A stretch of 64,000 bases of DNA from Dipteronia dyeriana. Taxonomy: Eukaryota; Streptophyta; Magnoliopsida; Sapindales; Sapindaceae. Shown here piece by piece: positions 1-11,004 of the stretch. Location: contig CM065299.1 of assembly GCA_032871835.1 (NCBI GenBank), positions 82,465,652 through 82,529,651 of the forward strand, read 5' to 3'. A program made the position numbers and the translations under genes. The notes beneath the pieces were generated by a model that worked only from the letters and a program-made list of their open reading frames with translations, had not been told where the DNA came from and did not search any database. The first letter of the stretch is position 1. Every line of letters starts with the position of its first letter.

Positions 1-2531
1 GACCCTACATCTCCGAGGCTTACTGTAAGGGTTGCCCTGTCTTGGATCGTTGTCACCTGGGCGAGTTGTTTTGCTAGAGATGCTGGGTTGGTCGATACTA
101 CGTAGTATCTCTTGGTTGCTTGCTGATCACCCCGAACTTCCCCCACATTGTCTCCTACTGGGAACTTCAGGACATTGTGGTAAATAGAAAGGACCCATTT
201 CAAGAATGATAGAAATGGCCTCCCTAATATTGTATTGTAGGCCGATGGGGTATCCACCACCACGAAGTCGGTCATGATATTCTGCTAGAGAAGTGTGGCT
301 CCAATGATCACTGGTAGGATTTTTGATCCCACAGGTGTAATTTAGTCCCCAGTGATCATTGGAGTAGTGCAGCTATTGTAACACCACTGTTTCAAGTTTA
401 GCTTTTCCAAGGTATCTTTACACAGGACGTCAACGCTGCTACCTGTGTCGACAAGCACAATGTGTACCATGCAGTTTGCAATCTATATCGTGATCACCAT
501 AAGGTCATCATGAGGTTGCACAGTGTTGTAGACGTTCGTTTTGGTGAAAATGATTTGTGACAGCTGGGAGGGGTTGGTTGGTCTCTGGTCCACCTTATAG
601 ATATCCCGCCCCTTATCCTTACGAGGGACTTTCCTCGCATGGTTTTTCCTGGAACTGTTGGAGATACCAGCCAGAGTATCCCCCCCGCTGATAGTATGTA
701 TTATCTGAATTTGATACATCAGGTCCGCTTGCTCCTCCTTCCTTTTCTCGGCATGTTCTCGGATCTCGGCTTGCATCTCCCTTCCAGTCTGAATGTTCTC
801 CCTAACTTGCTGTAAGAATTTCACCAGGCATCTTCCCCTTATTAAAGCCTCGATCAGGTTTCGCAGGTTGTAGCACGCTGAAGTGTTGTGCCCCACGTAT
901 TCATGAAAGTCATAATATTTATAGCGATTTCTCTTATCGACCGGGGCTTTCATGGGAGTGGGCTTCTGTAATAAACCCTTGTCCCGAATGGTGAGATAGA
1001 CTGTTTCACGGGATGCATTTAAGGGAGTGTAATGATTGTACCCCCTCTCATCGTGAGCTATAGGGGCCACTGTCCTGGGAGGTGGTAAGCTTGAGAAGGA
1101 GTTTGTTTATCTGGATATCTTTCCTATCTAGGTTGAGAAAGAGGGAAGCGCTATGTTGATTTATTAGGGGGTTTGTTCTGGTTTTTCTGAGCTTGCTCTG
1201 GTCTGAGAGCTTCCTTCTTTTGTCGCTTTACGGCTCTCATGTCGTCAAGTTCCATCTTGACCTTAAGTTGTTCTTCGACCTCAATCTACTCTAGAGCCTG
1301 ATCATAGGCTTCTTGGTAAGTTTCCGGAGGTCTCTTGGTAAAAGATCGGAAAAGTTTTCCTGCCCACAGGTTCTTTCTGAAGTTGGAGACGGTTTCTTTC
1401 TCAGTGAAGACCCCCATCTAGATGACTTCATTGTGAAAATGCTCGACATAAGCCCAAAGGGTTTCCCCTCTCTCCTGGATCACGTACTGTAGGTGGATTA
1501 GGTTCTTCAACCAGGGATTAACTCCCTAGAATTATGAGCAGAAATCAGTTGATAGCTTGGTGAAGGAATCCACACTTCCAGCAGGTAGTTTCCTAAACCA
1601 GTTTTTTACGTAATCCATGAGTGTAGTTGGGAACATTTTACATATAGCGGCCCTGGTCGTGTTCTGGACCTCCATTTGTTGAACTAAGCTCTCTAAGTGG
1701 CTCAGGGGATCCTCAGTCCAAGATAATCTGTCAGTTGGCATTTTGAATTTGGGCAGGAGCTTCGCCTCCCGGATCCTTCTGGTAAAGGGAGCATTCATTT
1801 AAATTAGAGGATCTTTCTTGTCCTCCTTGTACTTTCCCTTCTTCATTAATTGGACCTCCTTCTAAAGCTCTGCCAATTGGTCTTTTAGACATTTGCTTTC
1901 GGATTTCCTCGAGTTGATCTCGGTTTCCTCACCATCGGATCCTTCTGACGAACTGGCGACCTCTACCCATTTCCTTCTTCGGAACGGGTCTGCTCGAGGG
2001 CTTTCCTGACTTTCTTTTTCCCTACCCCGGGCTTCTCTCCTTAAAGTCTTTGGGTAGAGAAATTCTCCCCGCTCTCGGGGAAGGATGTAAGCCGCAGATT
2101 TCACTTGCCTTGGTTGGTAACGTGGCAACGCTTCGGGGAACGGGGGGCATGGGTCCTAACCTGTCCCGGATCGAGGTTAGGAGTCCCGTTCTATTACTAG
2201 CTAGTTCCCGAGGAGAAGGTCCCAAGCGATCAAAGGCGGGCTGCTTAGCCCCGGGCCTACTTGACTCCCCCCGATTGCAAAGGTCTGCTTACTGGATGAT
2301 AATGCCCTCAGCGAGCAGTCGAAGGCGGACGTTTTCTACGAAGGGTGCTGCTTGCTGGTCAAGCTCGACCTGATTTCACAGAGGAGGATCTAGAGCACGC
2401 ACAGTGGCTGGCTAGGCTGAAACCTGGCTATGGAGAATTTTTTTCCTCCATTTCTTCGGGACCTTTCGTATTAACCCAACAGAAGGTTGTCCCGATGCGA
2501 TCGGCTGTCCTTGTGATGAGCGGAGCCTCAT
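1..2531 (-). pseudogene. gag and protease of Ty3-Gypsy element A (5' part of polyprotein, runs off left edge)
   Basis: This is the structural and protease part of a Tat-like Gypsy polyprotein, read right to left. The start at 2531 follows the primer site and matches the start of the related element D. Visible parts in order: a basic N-terminal region (about 2430-1860), the capsid-like gag core (1798-1532, motif LLPKFKMPTDRLSWTEDPL), a zinc-knuckle-like segment with H and C residues (about 920-840, HEYVGHNTSACYNLRN), and a retroviral-type aspartic protease with an intact LVDTGSSVDVL active site near 455-425. The C-terminal half of the protease (YNTILGRPF) lies near 235-205. Reverse transcriptase would lie beyond position 1. 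The frame is broken by several stops (for example 1862-1864, 1532-1534, 285-287) and by shifts, so it is a decayed copy. Three of the stops are shared with element D. Confidence 0.9.
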
Positions 2532-2584
2532 GATTCCTGTAAAATAACAAACTTTTGAATATAAAGATGGTCGTGGGTTCGTTT

Positions 2585-2600
2585 CCCACAGACGGTGCCA
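2585..2600 (-). other. Primer-binding site of element A
   Basis: On the minus strand TGGCACCGTCTGTGGG lies five bases after the LTR end (TGTTAAC at 2606 on the plus strand). The same motif follows the LTRs of elements B, C and D. Its form is typical of Tat/Ogre-like Gypsy elements. I do not assign the primer tRNA. Confidence 0.75.
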
Positions 2601-2605
2601 GAAAG

Positions 2606-3350
2606 TGTTAACTGGAAATTTACTCAGGATGAGAAATTCCTACTAACACCTTTGAGACCACTACCACGGAAGTGGTGGGCGGGGTCTGTACCGTTGATAC
2701 CTGACCCTTTTTTTAGGGGTAAACGAGAGGCTGGATTGCAAGGATACAAATGGGAGCTTTTATTATTGATTACTTTCTTTGATATACAGATTAATCTCTC
2801 ATATGCTCACAGTCTCTCTAGGATCTAGGAAGGTGGTAACTTCGTGCTTGTCGGATAGTGGAAACGGAGGTGGCCGTGTTCAGAACATAGAATTTAGGCC
2901 TTCCCCTATTCTTTTCTTTTCTTTTCTTTTCTTTTCTTCTATCTGTCATTTTTCCTCTGTTTTTCATCTACCTATACTTCTTTTTTTTTGTATGTTTTGT
3001 ATGTCATGCTTGGCCCTATTTATATCTGGTCCAAGTATGTTTGAATTCGCTGATATCCCGTCATGATCCTACGAATCCGTTCCTTCCTTATCGGGCAGGA
3101 TTCTTTATTTAAAAGTCATTGGCCTCGAGTAAATAGCGGAAACGATGATATTGTTAACGAAAATGAGTTTGTTTCCTTTGAGGAATCAAACTCTTGACTC
3201 ACACGTAAACGGAATTAAAGATATGATCTTGTATGTTATCGCGGCATGGCTTTTCATGGAGGTCACCGAGCTAGCTGCCTGTCGTCTCATAGAGCGAGGT
3301 AGATCCATGCTTTGACTTTGTTCTTAGAAGCTCGGGATGGATTTTCCCTG
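2606..3350 (-). mobile_element. Truncated 5' LTR of element A
   Basis: The LTR end next to the primer site begins TGTTAACTGG on the plus strand. It matches the reverse complement of element D's LTR in ordered blocks: the ACCACTACCACGGAAGTGGT segment, the GTTTGTTTCC block near 3170, and the GAGGTAGATCCATGCTTTG block near 3297-3315. Similarity fades after about 3350, where sequence of element C begins, so the outer (U3) part of this LTR is missing. A (CTTTT)n run sits near 2905-2940. Confidence 0.8.
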
Positions 3351-3399
3351 ATCCTTGGGGGCTTGAGGTGTCCTTGTAGGGATTAATCCAGTCCAGGGC

Positions 3400-3850
3400 A
3401 TTAGAAGGGCTATCTAGTTATATCCAGGTATTTTGATCCGGATGGCAATATGCACTTACACTCGGATCCTTCTTGGAGGAGGTCACCCGATCAAGGCATC
3501 ATGGGTGATGAGAGGGCTTCCCCGATCAATCCTTGGTCTCAAGATCTGGATGGCAACTATGCTCTTACACTCAGACCCATCTTGATGGGGATGGGGGGTA
3601 CCCGGCTGAGGCATCAAAGGCAGTGAGGGGATTTCCCCGACCAGTCTCTGTTCTCGAGATGATCATTGTTGAAATACCATGGCGATCCTCCTGGAGGGAT
3701 TAATCCAGTTCAGGGCATCAGGAGGGCTATCTAGCTCTCCTGGTCAAGGTGATCCTCCTAGAGGGATTGATCCGGTCCAGGGCCTCGAGAGAACGGTGTA
3801 GCTCTCTTATTAATGGCGATCCTCCTAGAGGGATTTGATATGGTCTAGAG
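3400..3850 (+). repeat. Tandem repeats of element C (about 100-bp and related units)
   Basis: Two to three units contain a 'GATCCGGATGGCAA ... CTTACACTC' core, a 'GGAGGTCACCCGATCAAGGCATCA' type core, and a shorter 'GGCGATCCTCCTGGAGGGATT' unit. The same units occur in element B (13,400-15,050), and the first type also in element D (29,960-30,300). Confidence 0.75.
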
Positions 3851-3879
3851 TATCTCAATCAGGGGCGAATGGTGTTCAC

Positions 3880-6420
3880 AGTAGAACTATGATGGATACC
3901 AAAATCGAAGAAGATGCAAACTCATGGCGAGCCGATACGAAGTTGTATCATCGTAAAGTGGTATCGGTTGATAACCAGCCTTGCTCTAGAAGCCTTTTAA
4001 CGAGTAGTTACTCTTGAGATGATCTGTGTTATGGGTGTAAATAGTAGAATGACTTTCCGTAAAAGTATTGCAAACTAGGGGAAATTGTCTCACGCTGGGG
4101 TCATCGCCTCTCTCATTGGAGTACTGAGAAAATATTGAGCTTCTAGTCCCCAAGTGATGTAACTGGTTTAGAAGTCCACTTGGGGTAGATAAGAGTCTTC
4201 AGCAATCGTCATGGAGCTTGAGACCCCACTATGAACCAATCGGGACCTTTGGATGCTACCCGAACGGATCGGGACATCGATGGCTCAGTAGAACATTGGA
4301 AGACCCAATACAAATAGAGAGGAGCCATCAGTATGATAATCTTTTGGAGCAAGCTGATGCTTCTAAGGTCGAGCTCGTGAAAGCCAAGGAGGATGGTTAC
4401 TTCTTCACAGTCTTCCAAGTAGAGTTGGCTCTACTTCCCCCCTTTGACGTGAGAGTCATTGATGGACGGAAAATGGAGGGGATTAAGAAGAAAGCTGCTG
4501 TGATGGCTGTGTATGTTCCTACCGTAACTGGCAAGTCTTGGGTTGCTGAAGCAGACTCTGGCTCAAAATCCCATCGTACAGTAGAGGATCAATCCGAATA
4601 GGGAGCTTTTCCCTCAAATAAAGGCCACAACTGAGGTGGTTGCTTATATGGCAGGTGAGCCCCGGTTGATCCAGAAGTAGATGCTTTGGATGGAGAATAC
4701 TGCTATCTCAGGGGGCATCAAACCAGAAATAGGAGAAACTGACCACGATAGTGAGGGGCACAGTTGTTTTGAACGAAGACATGACCAGAATCGACGCAAT
4801 CATGGTTAATGCGCTGGTAGCCTGAAAGTGGATCCAACATGCATATGATCTGGAAAGACTCGGATCCATGTACCGTGCCTTGCGAGTATTGCTCTGAGGG
4901 ATGAGATAAACTCTTGAGGGAGTGGTTTAAACTCTGCATGGCAGTGTGGCTGCCTTGGAAGCCAAAGTGGATGCTTAATTTGCTGAAGGACACTTCTGTG
5001 TTGCTTTCTAGGCAACTCGAGCTCTTCTTCCCTCTGACATGTTCATCATTGGAGGATGGATACCTTGAGTATATCACAGCGAAATCTGAGAGTTACCTGG
5101 GTTCACTTCGACTGAAGTCGGACCTTCTTGAGATGATAGGTACGTAGGTGATGAGGAGGACTTGGTTCCCAAATCTGCTTTCATGTTTAGTCGTGTTGGG
5201 GTAAGAACTACCTTGAAGTCCCCTACTGTTGTAGATGCATGGGGGGATTCAAGCCCGCCTACCTCTCCATCATAATCATCCAGTAGAGGTCCAGTTTGAT
5301 CCTTCCAAGGAAAGGGAGGTTCAAACTAGTCTAGCAGATATGGGTTGCTGCAGAGGTTAGGGATGCATGTGGAGCTTCAAACCTACGTATTTGTCCGTCC
5401 AAATTTGTCAAGGAGGCAAGGATCTAGGTCGACCTCACCAAGGAAAATGAGGTCTATACTGAAGCCATAATAATGGAAGAGGTCTCGATCAATCAACCTG
5501 AAGAGATAATGGACCGAATTGATTCTGGCTGACACGACCAAGGTGGTGGAGCTAGCTCCGAGGTAGTAGTGTTATGGGATGGTGGTTCTTCTTCTACCCA
5601 ACCAGCAGGACCATGGAGGAAGGAGCTACCACCATCGATAAAACTAACCCAAGAGTTGGATCGGGACCACGGTGGTTTGTTAGGCTTTGAATGGTCCGGT
5701 ACAAATATAGAGGAACCATCAGTCCGATACTAGATATGAGGAGGCTTCAGGACTTACGGTGGTGGTGGTGCTGCTTCAAAGGCTTACCCTGGCACGTAAG
5801 AGGCCTTACTGAATATTGGAAGCCTCTAGGCTCATCTCAAATGAACCGGGACTCTAGTGGCTTGCTAGGGTGTTGAATGACCCGGTATGAATGAAACAGA
5901 GCCACCGGTATGATATTCTTTAGGAGCAGGTTGATGCTGCTAAAATCGAGCTTAAACATACCAAGAAGAAGATGATCAAGACAATGAGAAGAGCGATCAT
6001 CCAGATCAAAGCCATGACAAGATCTGTGGCAACAACAGTTGAGATGCAGGTAGATAAGGAGCGGATGTAGTGTGCATATGATATGAAGAGACTCAAATAC
6101 ATGCTCTGTGCCTTGTAAAGGCCTCTCTGAAGGAGATCATGGAGATAACTGGGAGTTTGTTAGGTCTATTTTAACCGAAACCAGTCCTTCTCGAGCCGCT
6201 GGATGCACTAATGATGAGGAGGACATGGTGCCCATCTCTATCTTCATGCCAAACCGCGCTAGGGTAGAACCTATCTCGAAATCCTCTACAAAGAAGATGA
6301 GGTCTGTACTGATGCCATAGTGGTGGAAGTGGTCCCGATCGATCCTGTTGGAGAGAATGCGGTCAAGGCAGACTTAAGCTGATCCAACCAAGGAGGTGGA
6401 AGCTGGCTCCGAAGTAGCGA
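3880..6420 (+). pseudogene. Degenerate coding region antisense to element C
   Basis: I cannot assign this product to a named family. Plus-strand reading frames here are homologous at protein level to those at 15,060-17,640 in element B. The clearest open stretch is 4218-4601 (127 codons), with DGYFFTVFQVELALLPPFDV and a GKSW..EADSGSKSH tail, both conserved in the B copy. A second segment near 5930-6320 carries a helical, charged module (KAMTRS..TTVEMQVDKER) and then a DEEDMVPISIFM segment. Stops and frameshifts break it into pieces. Its orientation is opposite to that of the LTR. It resembles the antisense or additional ORFs known between pol and the 3' LTR in Tat-lineage elements, but here pol is absent. 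Confidence 0.55.
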
Positions 6421-6479
6421 TGTTAGGGGATGATGACCCATCCTTCAATTAAGCAATGGGACTAGGGAGGAAAGAGCTG

Positions 6480-8060
6480 CTACTGTTGAGGAGTCTAACC
6501 AGAGAGGTGGATCGGGACCTTGGTAGCTCACTAGAGCGATGAATGGCCCGGTACAAATGATGTGGAGCTACCGGTATGGTAACTGTTTAGAGATATGCTT
6601 GGGATCCTAAAAGTTTCCTGTTACTGAGAAAAGGCTCTGAACCCCTCCGGAATGAGTAGGAACCATGGTGATTCACTTAGGCATTGGACGGTCCTGATAC
6701 AAATAGAGTGGATCCACTTGACTGGTACGGGTCCAGAGGCATGCTAAAGAGTCCCCATCAACTGAAAGGAGGCTCTGGACCTTACTGGAATGAAACATGA
6801 GCTTTACAGTGGGGCTGTTAATCTAGAGGCTTGCTTAGGCATGTAGGAGGCTTTACTAAAATATGGAAAGCCTCTGGGCTTTCCTCGATCAGATCGGGGT
6901 TCAGTGGCTTATTGGGGTGATGAATATCCCGGTATATATAGAGCGATGTCACCGGTCTTGTAGCGGTGCTACTGCTTCAGAAGCTTGCTTAGGTACGTAG
7001 GAGGCCTTACCAAGATGTGGGAAGCTTCTGGAAAATCCTCGATCGGATCGGCTTCTGTGGCTTTCTAGGGGGATGAATTATCCAGTACACATGAAGTGAA
7101 GCCACCAGTCTGGTATTGGTCCAGAAGCACGCTTGGGATTTTTAAATTCCCCAGCAATTGAAATGAGGCTCTGGACCATGCTGGAATAGATCGGGGCTGT
7201 AACGGCTCACTTAGGTGTTGATCTGCCCGGTACAAGAAGTGAGGAGCCACCAAGCCTTGCATCGGGGCTTCTACTCCAGAGGCTTGCTTAGGCATGTAGG
7301 AGGCTTTACCAAAATGTGGGAAGCCTCTGGGCTGTCCTCAATCAGATCGGGCTTCTGTGGCTTGCAAGGGCGATGAATGACCCAGTATACATTGAGCAAA
7401 GCCACTGATCTGGTATTGGTCTAGAAGCACGCTTGGGATCTTTGAAGTCCCCATCAATTGAAGTGAGGCTCTGGACCATACTGGAATGGATCGGGGCCGT
7501 AGCGGCTCACTTGGACGTTGATCGGCCCAGTACAAGAAGTGATAAACCACTAGGCTGTGGAACGAGGCTGCTATTCCAGAGGCTTTCTTAGGCATGTAGA
7601 AGGCCTTACCAAAATGTGAGAAGCCTCTGGGTTGTCCTCGATCAGATTAGGCTTCGATATCTTGCTAGAGCGATGAATGGCCAGGTATACATTGAGCAAA
7701 GCCACCGATCTTGTAGCGTTGCTACTGCTCCAGAAGCTTGCTTAGGCACGTAGGAGGCCTTACCAAATATTGGAAGCATCAGGGCATTCCTCGATCAGAT
7801 CGGGCTTCGATGGCTTGCTAAGGCGATGAATGACCCGATACATATGGAGCGAAGCCACCGATCTGGCACTAGTTCAGAAGCATGCTTGGGATCCAAGGAG
7901 TACCCCGTAACTGAAAGAAGGCTCTGGATCCTCCTGGAATGAACCGGGAGCTTAGTGGCTCACATGGGCTTTGATCGGCCCGGTACATGAAGTGAGGAGC
8001 CACATAGCTTTTACTGGTGATTCTTCTCTAGAGGCTACACAGCTGAGTTGGTTTCTCGGA
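6480..8060 (+). repeat. Field of about 150-bp repeats in element C
   Basis: Repeats have the cores 'GCTTGCTTAGGCACGTAGGAG', 'GGCGATGAATGACCC' and 'GAAGCCACCGGTCT', arranged in a higher-order order of about 450 bp. The same field occupies about 17,650-20,040 of element B. The unit core also occurs inside the neighbouring antisense coding-like region. No gene seen. Confidence 0.8.
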
Positions 8061-8574
8061 TTCACGTGTTGATCTGCTACTGCTACCTAAGAGCTTCTGA
8101 ATGCTGGATCCGGTGGCATGAGGGGATCCTAATGAACAGTTACAATTTAGTGGATCTGCTAGATAGTTGATACACTAGTAGCAGAGCGAATCTGCTGTAA
8201 GGACGTAAGAAAGGTGTAACTCTACTGTATAGGTGCTCTCGATGTACCGGAGTGGTTCAGCTATGTAAGAGACCTTCAAGCGGGGAGCTACTATATTGCA
8301 GCTCCATGATTATCTGAGTAGGTTCGCTTTATTAGAGCAGCATAATGAACCGGTTCCACCAGGAGTCATACGTACTATATTTGCTCTACAACGTACAAAA
8401 CTCGTTAAATGACAAAGCGAGCACCACACGCGATGCATATGCTATCTAGAAAAGTTTGGAGAAAAGACATCGTAAATAGTAAGTGATATTCCATGAATAA
8501 CGAATCTATTACCTCATTAGCATAATGACGCTTATGTAGAGACATTGAAGTTTTCAAAAGGGTTGTAGAAACTT
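8061..8574. other. Leader of element C, no gene seen
   Basis: This is untranslated-leader-like sequence between the primer site and the repeat field. It is collinear with 20,040-20,858 of element B, sharing for example 'AAAACTCGTTAAATGACAAA' and 'GATATTCCAT'. No reading frame of note. Confidence 0.6.
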
Positions 8575-8590
8575 CCCACAGACGGTGCCA
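8575..8590 (-). other. Primer-binding site of element C
   Basis: TGGCACCGTCTGTGGG on the minus strand, five bases from the LTR end at 8596. It is identical to the site of element A. Confidence 0.75.
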
Positions 8591-8595
8591 AAAAG

Positions 8596-10646
8596 TGTTA
8601 ACTAAAAATTCGCTTAGGGTGAGGAATTATAGTTAACACCCTCGAGACCACTACCACGGAGGTGGTGGCCGGGGTTGGTACCTTGTACCTTGGAGTGAAC
8701 TTATATGTATATGGAGTATGGAGTGGTAGGTAGGAGAAGAGTCATCCCACCCGTCGGGCTTCACGGTAGGTAAGGGATAAGTCATCCTACCTACCGGGCT
8801 TCATGGTAGGTAGGAGAAGAGTCATCCTATCCGTTAGGGCTTCATGGTCGGTAGGAGGTGAGTCAACCCATCAGTCGGGCTTCATGGTAGGTGGAAGACA
8901 AGTCAACTCATCCATCAGGCTTCTTGGTAGGTAGGAGATGAGGGGAGCTCAAGGTTCCCTTGCTGGTATGAAGGGGTTGATCTTGGTTCTTGTTCCTTGA
9001 TCTTGATCCTGGTCCTCGGTCATGGTCGGAGCTCTATTTTAGAGCATGATTCCTTCTTGTAGTTCCCCAATCTAGATAGCAAGTAAGGATGGGGACTTAT
9101 CTAGCTTCAGTGTCGGAGAGCTCGATTTCTTCCATAGAGAAGATGAAGGAGAGATCATCGACTCCCTTCAAGCTAGTCTGGGTGGTTTCTCCCCATATTG
9201 ATGTGCGACTTTGGCATGTAGATGGGAGGATAAGAGCGCTAGGTCCATCGAGGTAGGAATCTAGCTTGCACACATATATAAATGCATAATACTTGAGATA
9301 AATAAGAGAAACACAAGTCTTTTGTAGAGGGAGGTGGACTGACCAAGGGGGAAAAAGCATCACGAATGATCACATGCAGAAAAACCCCAAGGCAGTATCC
9401 AGCGGAAGGTAGGAAGACCCTCCCTTGTATATATGTATATATATATATGTCAAGAAGTGCTCTTGGGAGCTTACAAAAGTGGTGGAGTAGTACAACGTAT
9501 ATGCTCCGGAGAGCTTACAATGGTGATAGAAAGTTAACCAATCCCGATATATTCTTGGGAGAGGTAATACATATCGTTGAGATAATACTACGATGGTGAT
9601 ATACGGAGAATTTAGACGAAGTATGTTGACTTGCCTTGAGCTGGTTGATTTCTCCATTAGAGGCGAGATGAGATCTTAGATGAGTATTGGATAATGTATT
9701 TTGGCCTCTTCAGGAATTGATTAAAGCATAGAATTTTTCCTAGTAAGCGATTTCTTGGTTCAATCTCCCTCCCACAACATTCGTGTTGAGGTCTATTTAT
9801 ACATGGTGTAATTAACTTTGTGTGCAAGATAAGGATTCTTGAATTAGTCTCCTTTCCTTATTGAATACGATTCTTTATTTAACGTAGTTGACCCTAAAGA
9901 ATCGGCTTGTAGCTAATATCTTGGAGAAGATGTGATTGTTTCCTCTTTGGACTCTTTCACTAATGGTGGTCATTAAAGAGTTGAATATTCTCTCATTAAT
10001 GGCGTTGACTATATCATTAATAGGGCTGATTGCCTCTATTAATATGGTTGACCTCATTAATAGGGTTGACTACCTCCATTAATACGGTTTGACCTCATTA
10101 ATGGTATCGTAAGTGTCATGAAGGTCAACCCTTTCTTCCTACACTGTTTGGAGGAGAGCACGGGTTTTGTATGTCACTTTGGAGAGGTACTTCATGGAGA
10201 TTATCTGAGGTGACGCTTGATATTTCTTGAGGGCGAGATACTCCAGGTTCCAGTACACTGGTGTGGTCCCCAACGGACCTCTCGATTGTCATTGAGAAAG
10301 ATCGATCTTCCTGGTCTTCCAGTGGAGCTTGTGCTAACCATTCTAGGGGCGAAATATCCCATAGGGTTCCAACCTTATAGCTGGGAGCTTGGTTTAGCTA
10401 CGTCGAGCTTCATCCTGGAGCTCGATCTAATTATGCAGGATTTCTGACGGGGTAGCATGCTTTAATTGGAGAGCGTGAATGCATGCAAGGTGTTGACTAC
10501 ATCACCCTGCTTCTGCCGGGTTGTAAGGTACCTCGACCTAGCGGACCTCGATACCTCGCTATGTAAACCCGGATTTAGACCCCTGCTTGAAGGCTGGAAG
10601 GTGGAAAATTCTTCTTTGGACCCTAGCAAAAAAAAGAATGTTAACA
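8596..10646 (-). mobile_element. 5' LTR of element C (about 2.05 kb)
   Basis: It begins TGTTAAC next to the primer site and ends in TTAACA at 10,646, by alignment with the LTRs of element B. Shared blocks with B include the 'GGTAGGTAGGAG' repeats (multiplied here near 8730-8940), 'CCATTAATACGGTTTGACC', and the outer 'GAAGGTGGAAAATTCTTCTTTGG' end. It is longer than B's LTRs mainly because of the extra GGTAGG-type repeats. Confidence 0.8.
8724..8945. repeat. Minisatellite inside the LTR of element C (GGTAGGTAGGAG...TCATCC units)
   Basis: Five to six units of roughly 45 bp ('GGTAGGTAGGAGAAGAGTCATCC...GGGCTTCATGGTAGG') lie in tandem. The LTRs of B have only one such unit, so this is a local expansion. 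Confidence 0.75.
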
Positions 10647-11004
10647 ATAATATTAATTTTTCATAATTAATATTATAGAATATTAATATATAATATTATA
10701 ATATATCAAATATTATATATTATAATATTTACATAAGTAGTATATTAATATTCTATAATATAAATAATATTAAGATTATATATATTATAAAATATAATAA
10801 TATAATATTTATTTATTAATACTATATATATTATTATATATATTATATCAAATATTATATATTTATATAAGATATAATGTAATAAATTATGTATTATTAT
10901 GTATAAAAAATATAATAATATTTAATATATAATATTATAATATATTACTATAATATAAATTATAATATATGTAATAATATTTAATATATATTTTATATAC
11001 TATT
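10647..11004. other. A/T-only spacer between elements C and B
   Basis: 358 bp with almost no G or C, made of ATATTATA-type permutations. No reading frame, no element end, and no target duplication with either neighbour was recognised. Confidence 0.7.

Larger units (their letters stand above)
3350..10646 (-). mobile_element. Element C: truncated non-autonomous LTR retrotransposon (same family as B)
   Basis: The order from right to left is a 2.05-kb LTR, a primer site, a tandem-repeat field, antisense-coding-like sequence and a second repeat type. This is the layout of element B (11,005-22,778). No gag, protease, reverse transcriptase or integrase motif can be found on either strand. The 3' end (polypurine tract and 3' LTR) is missing because the element is fused at about 3350-3380 to the LTR of element A. 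Confidence 0.75.
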
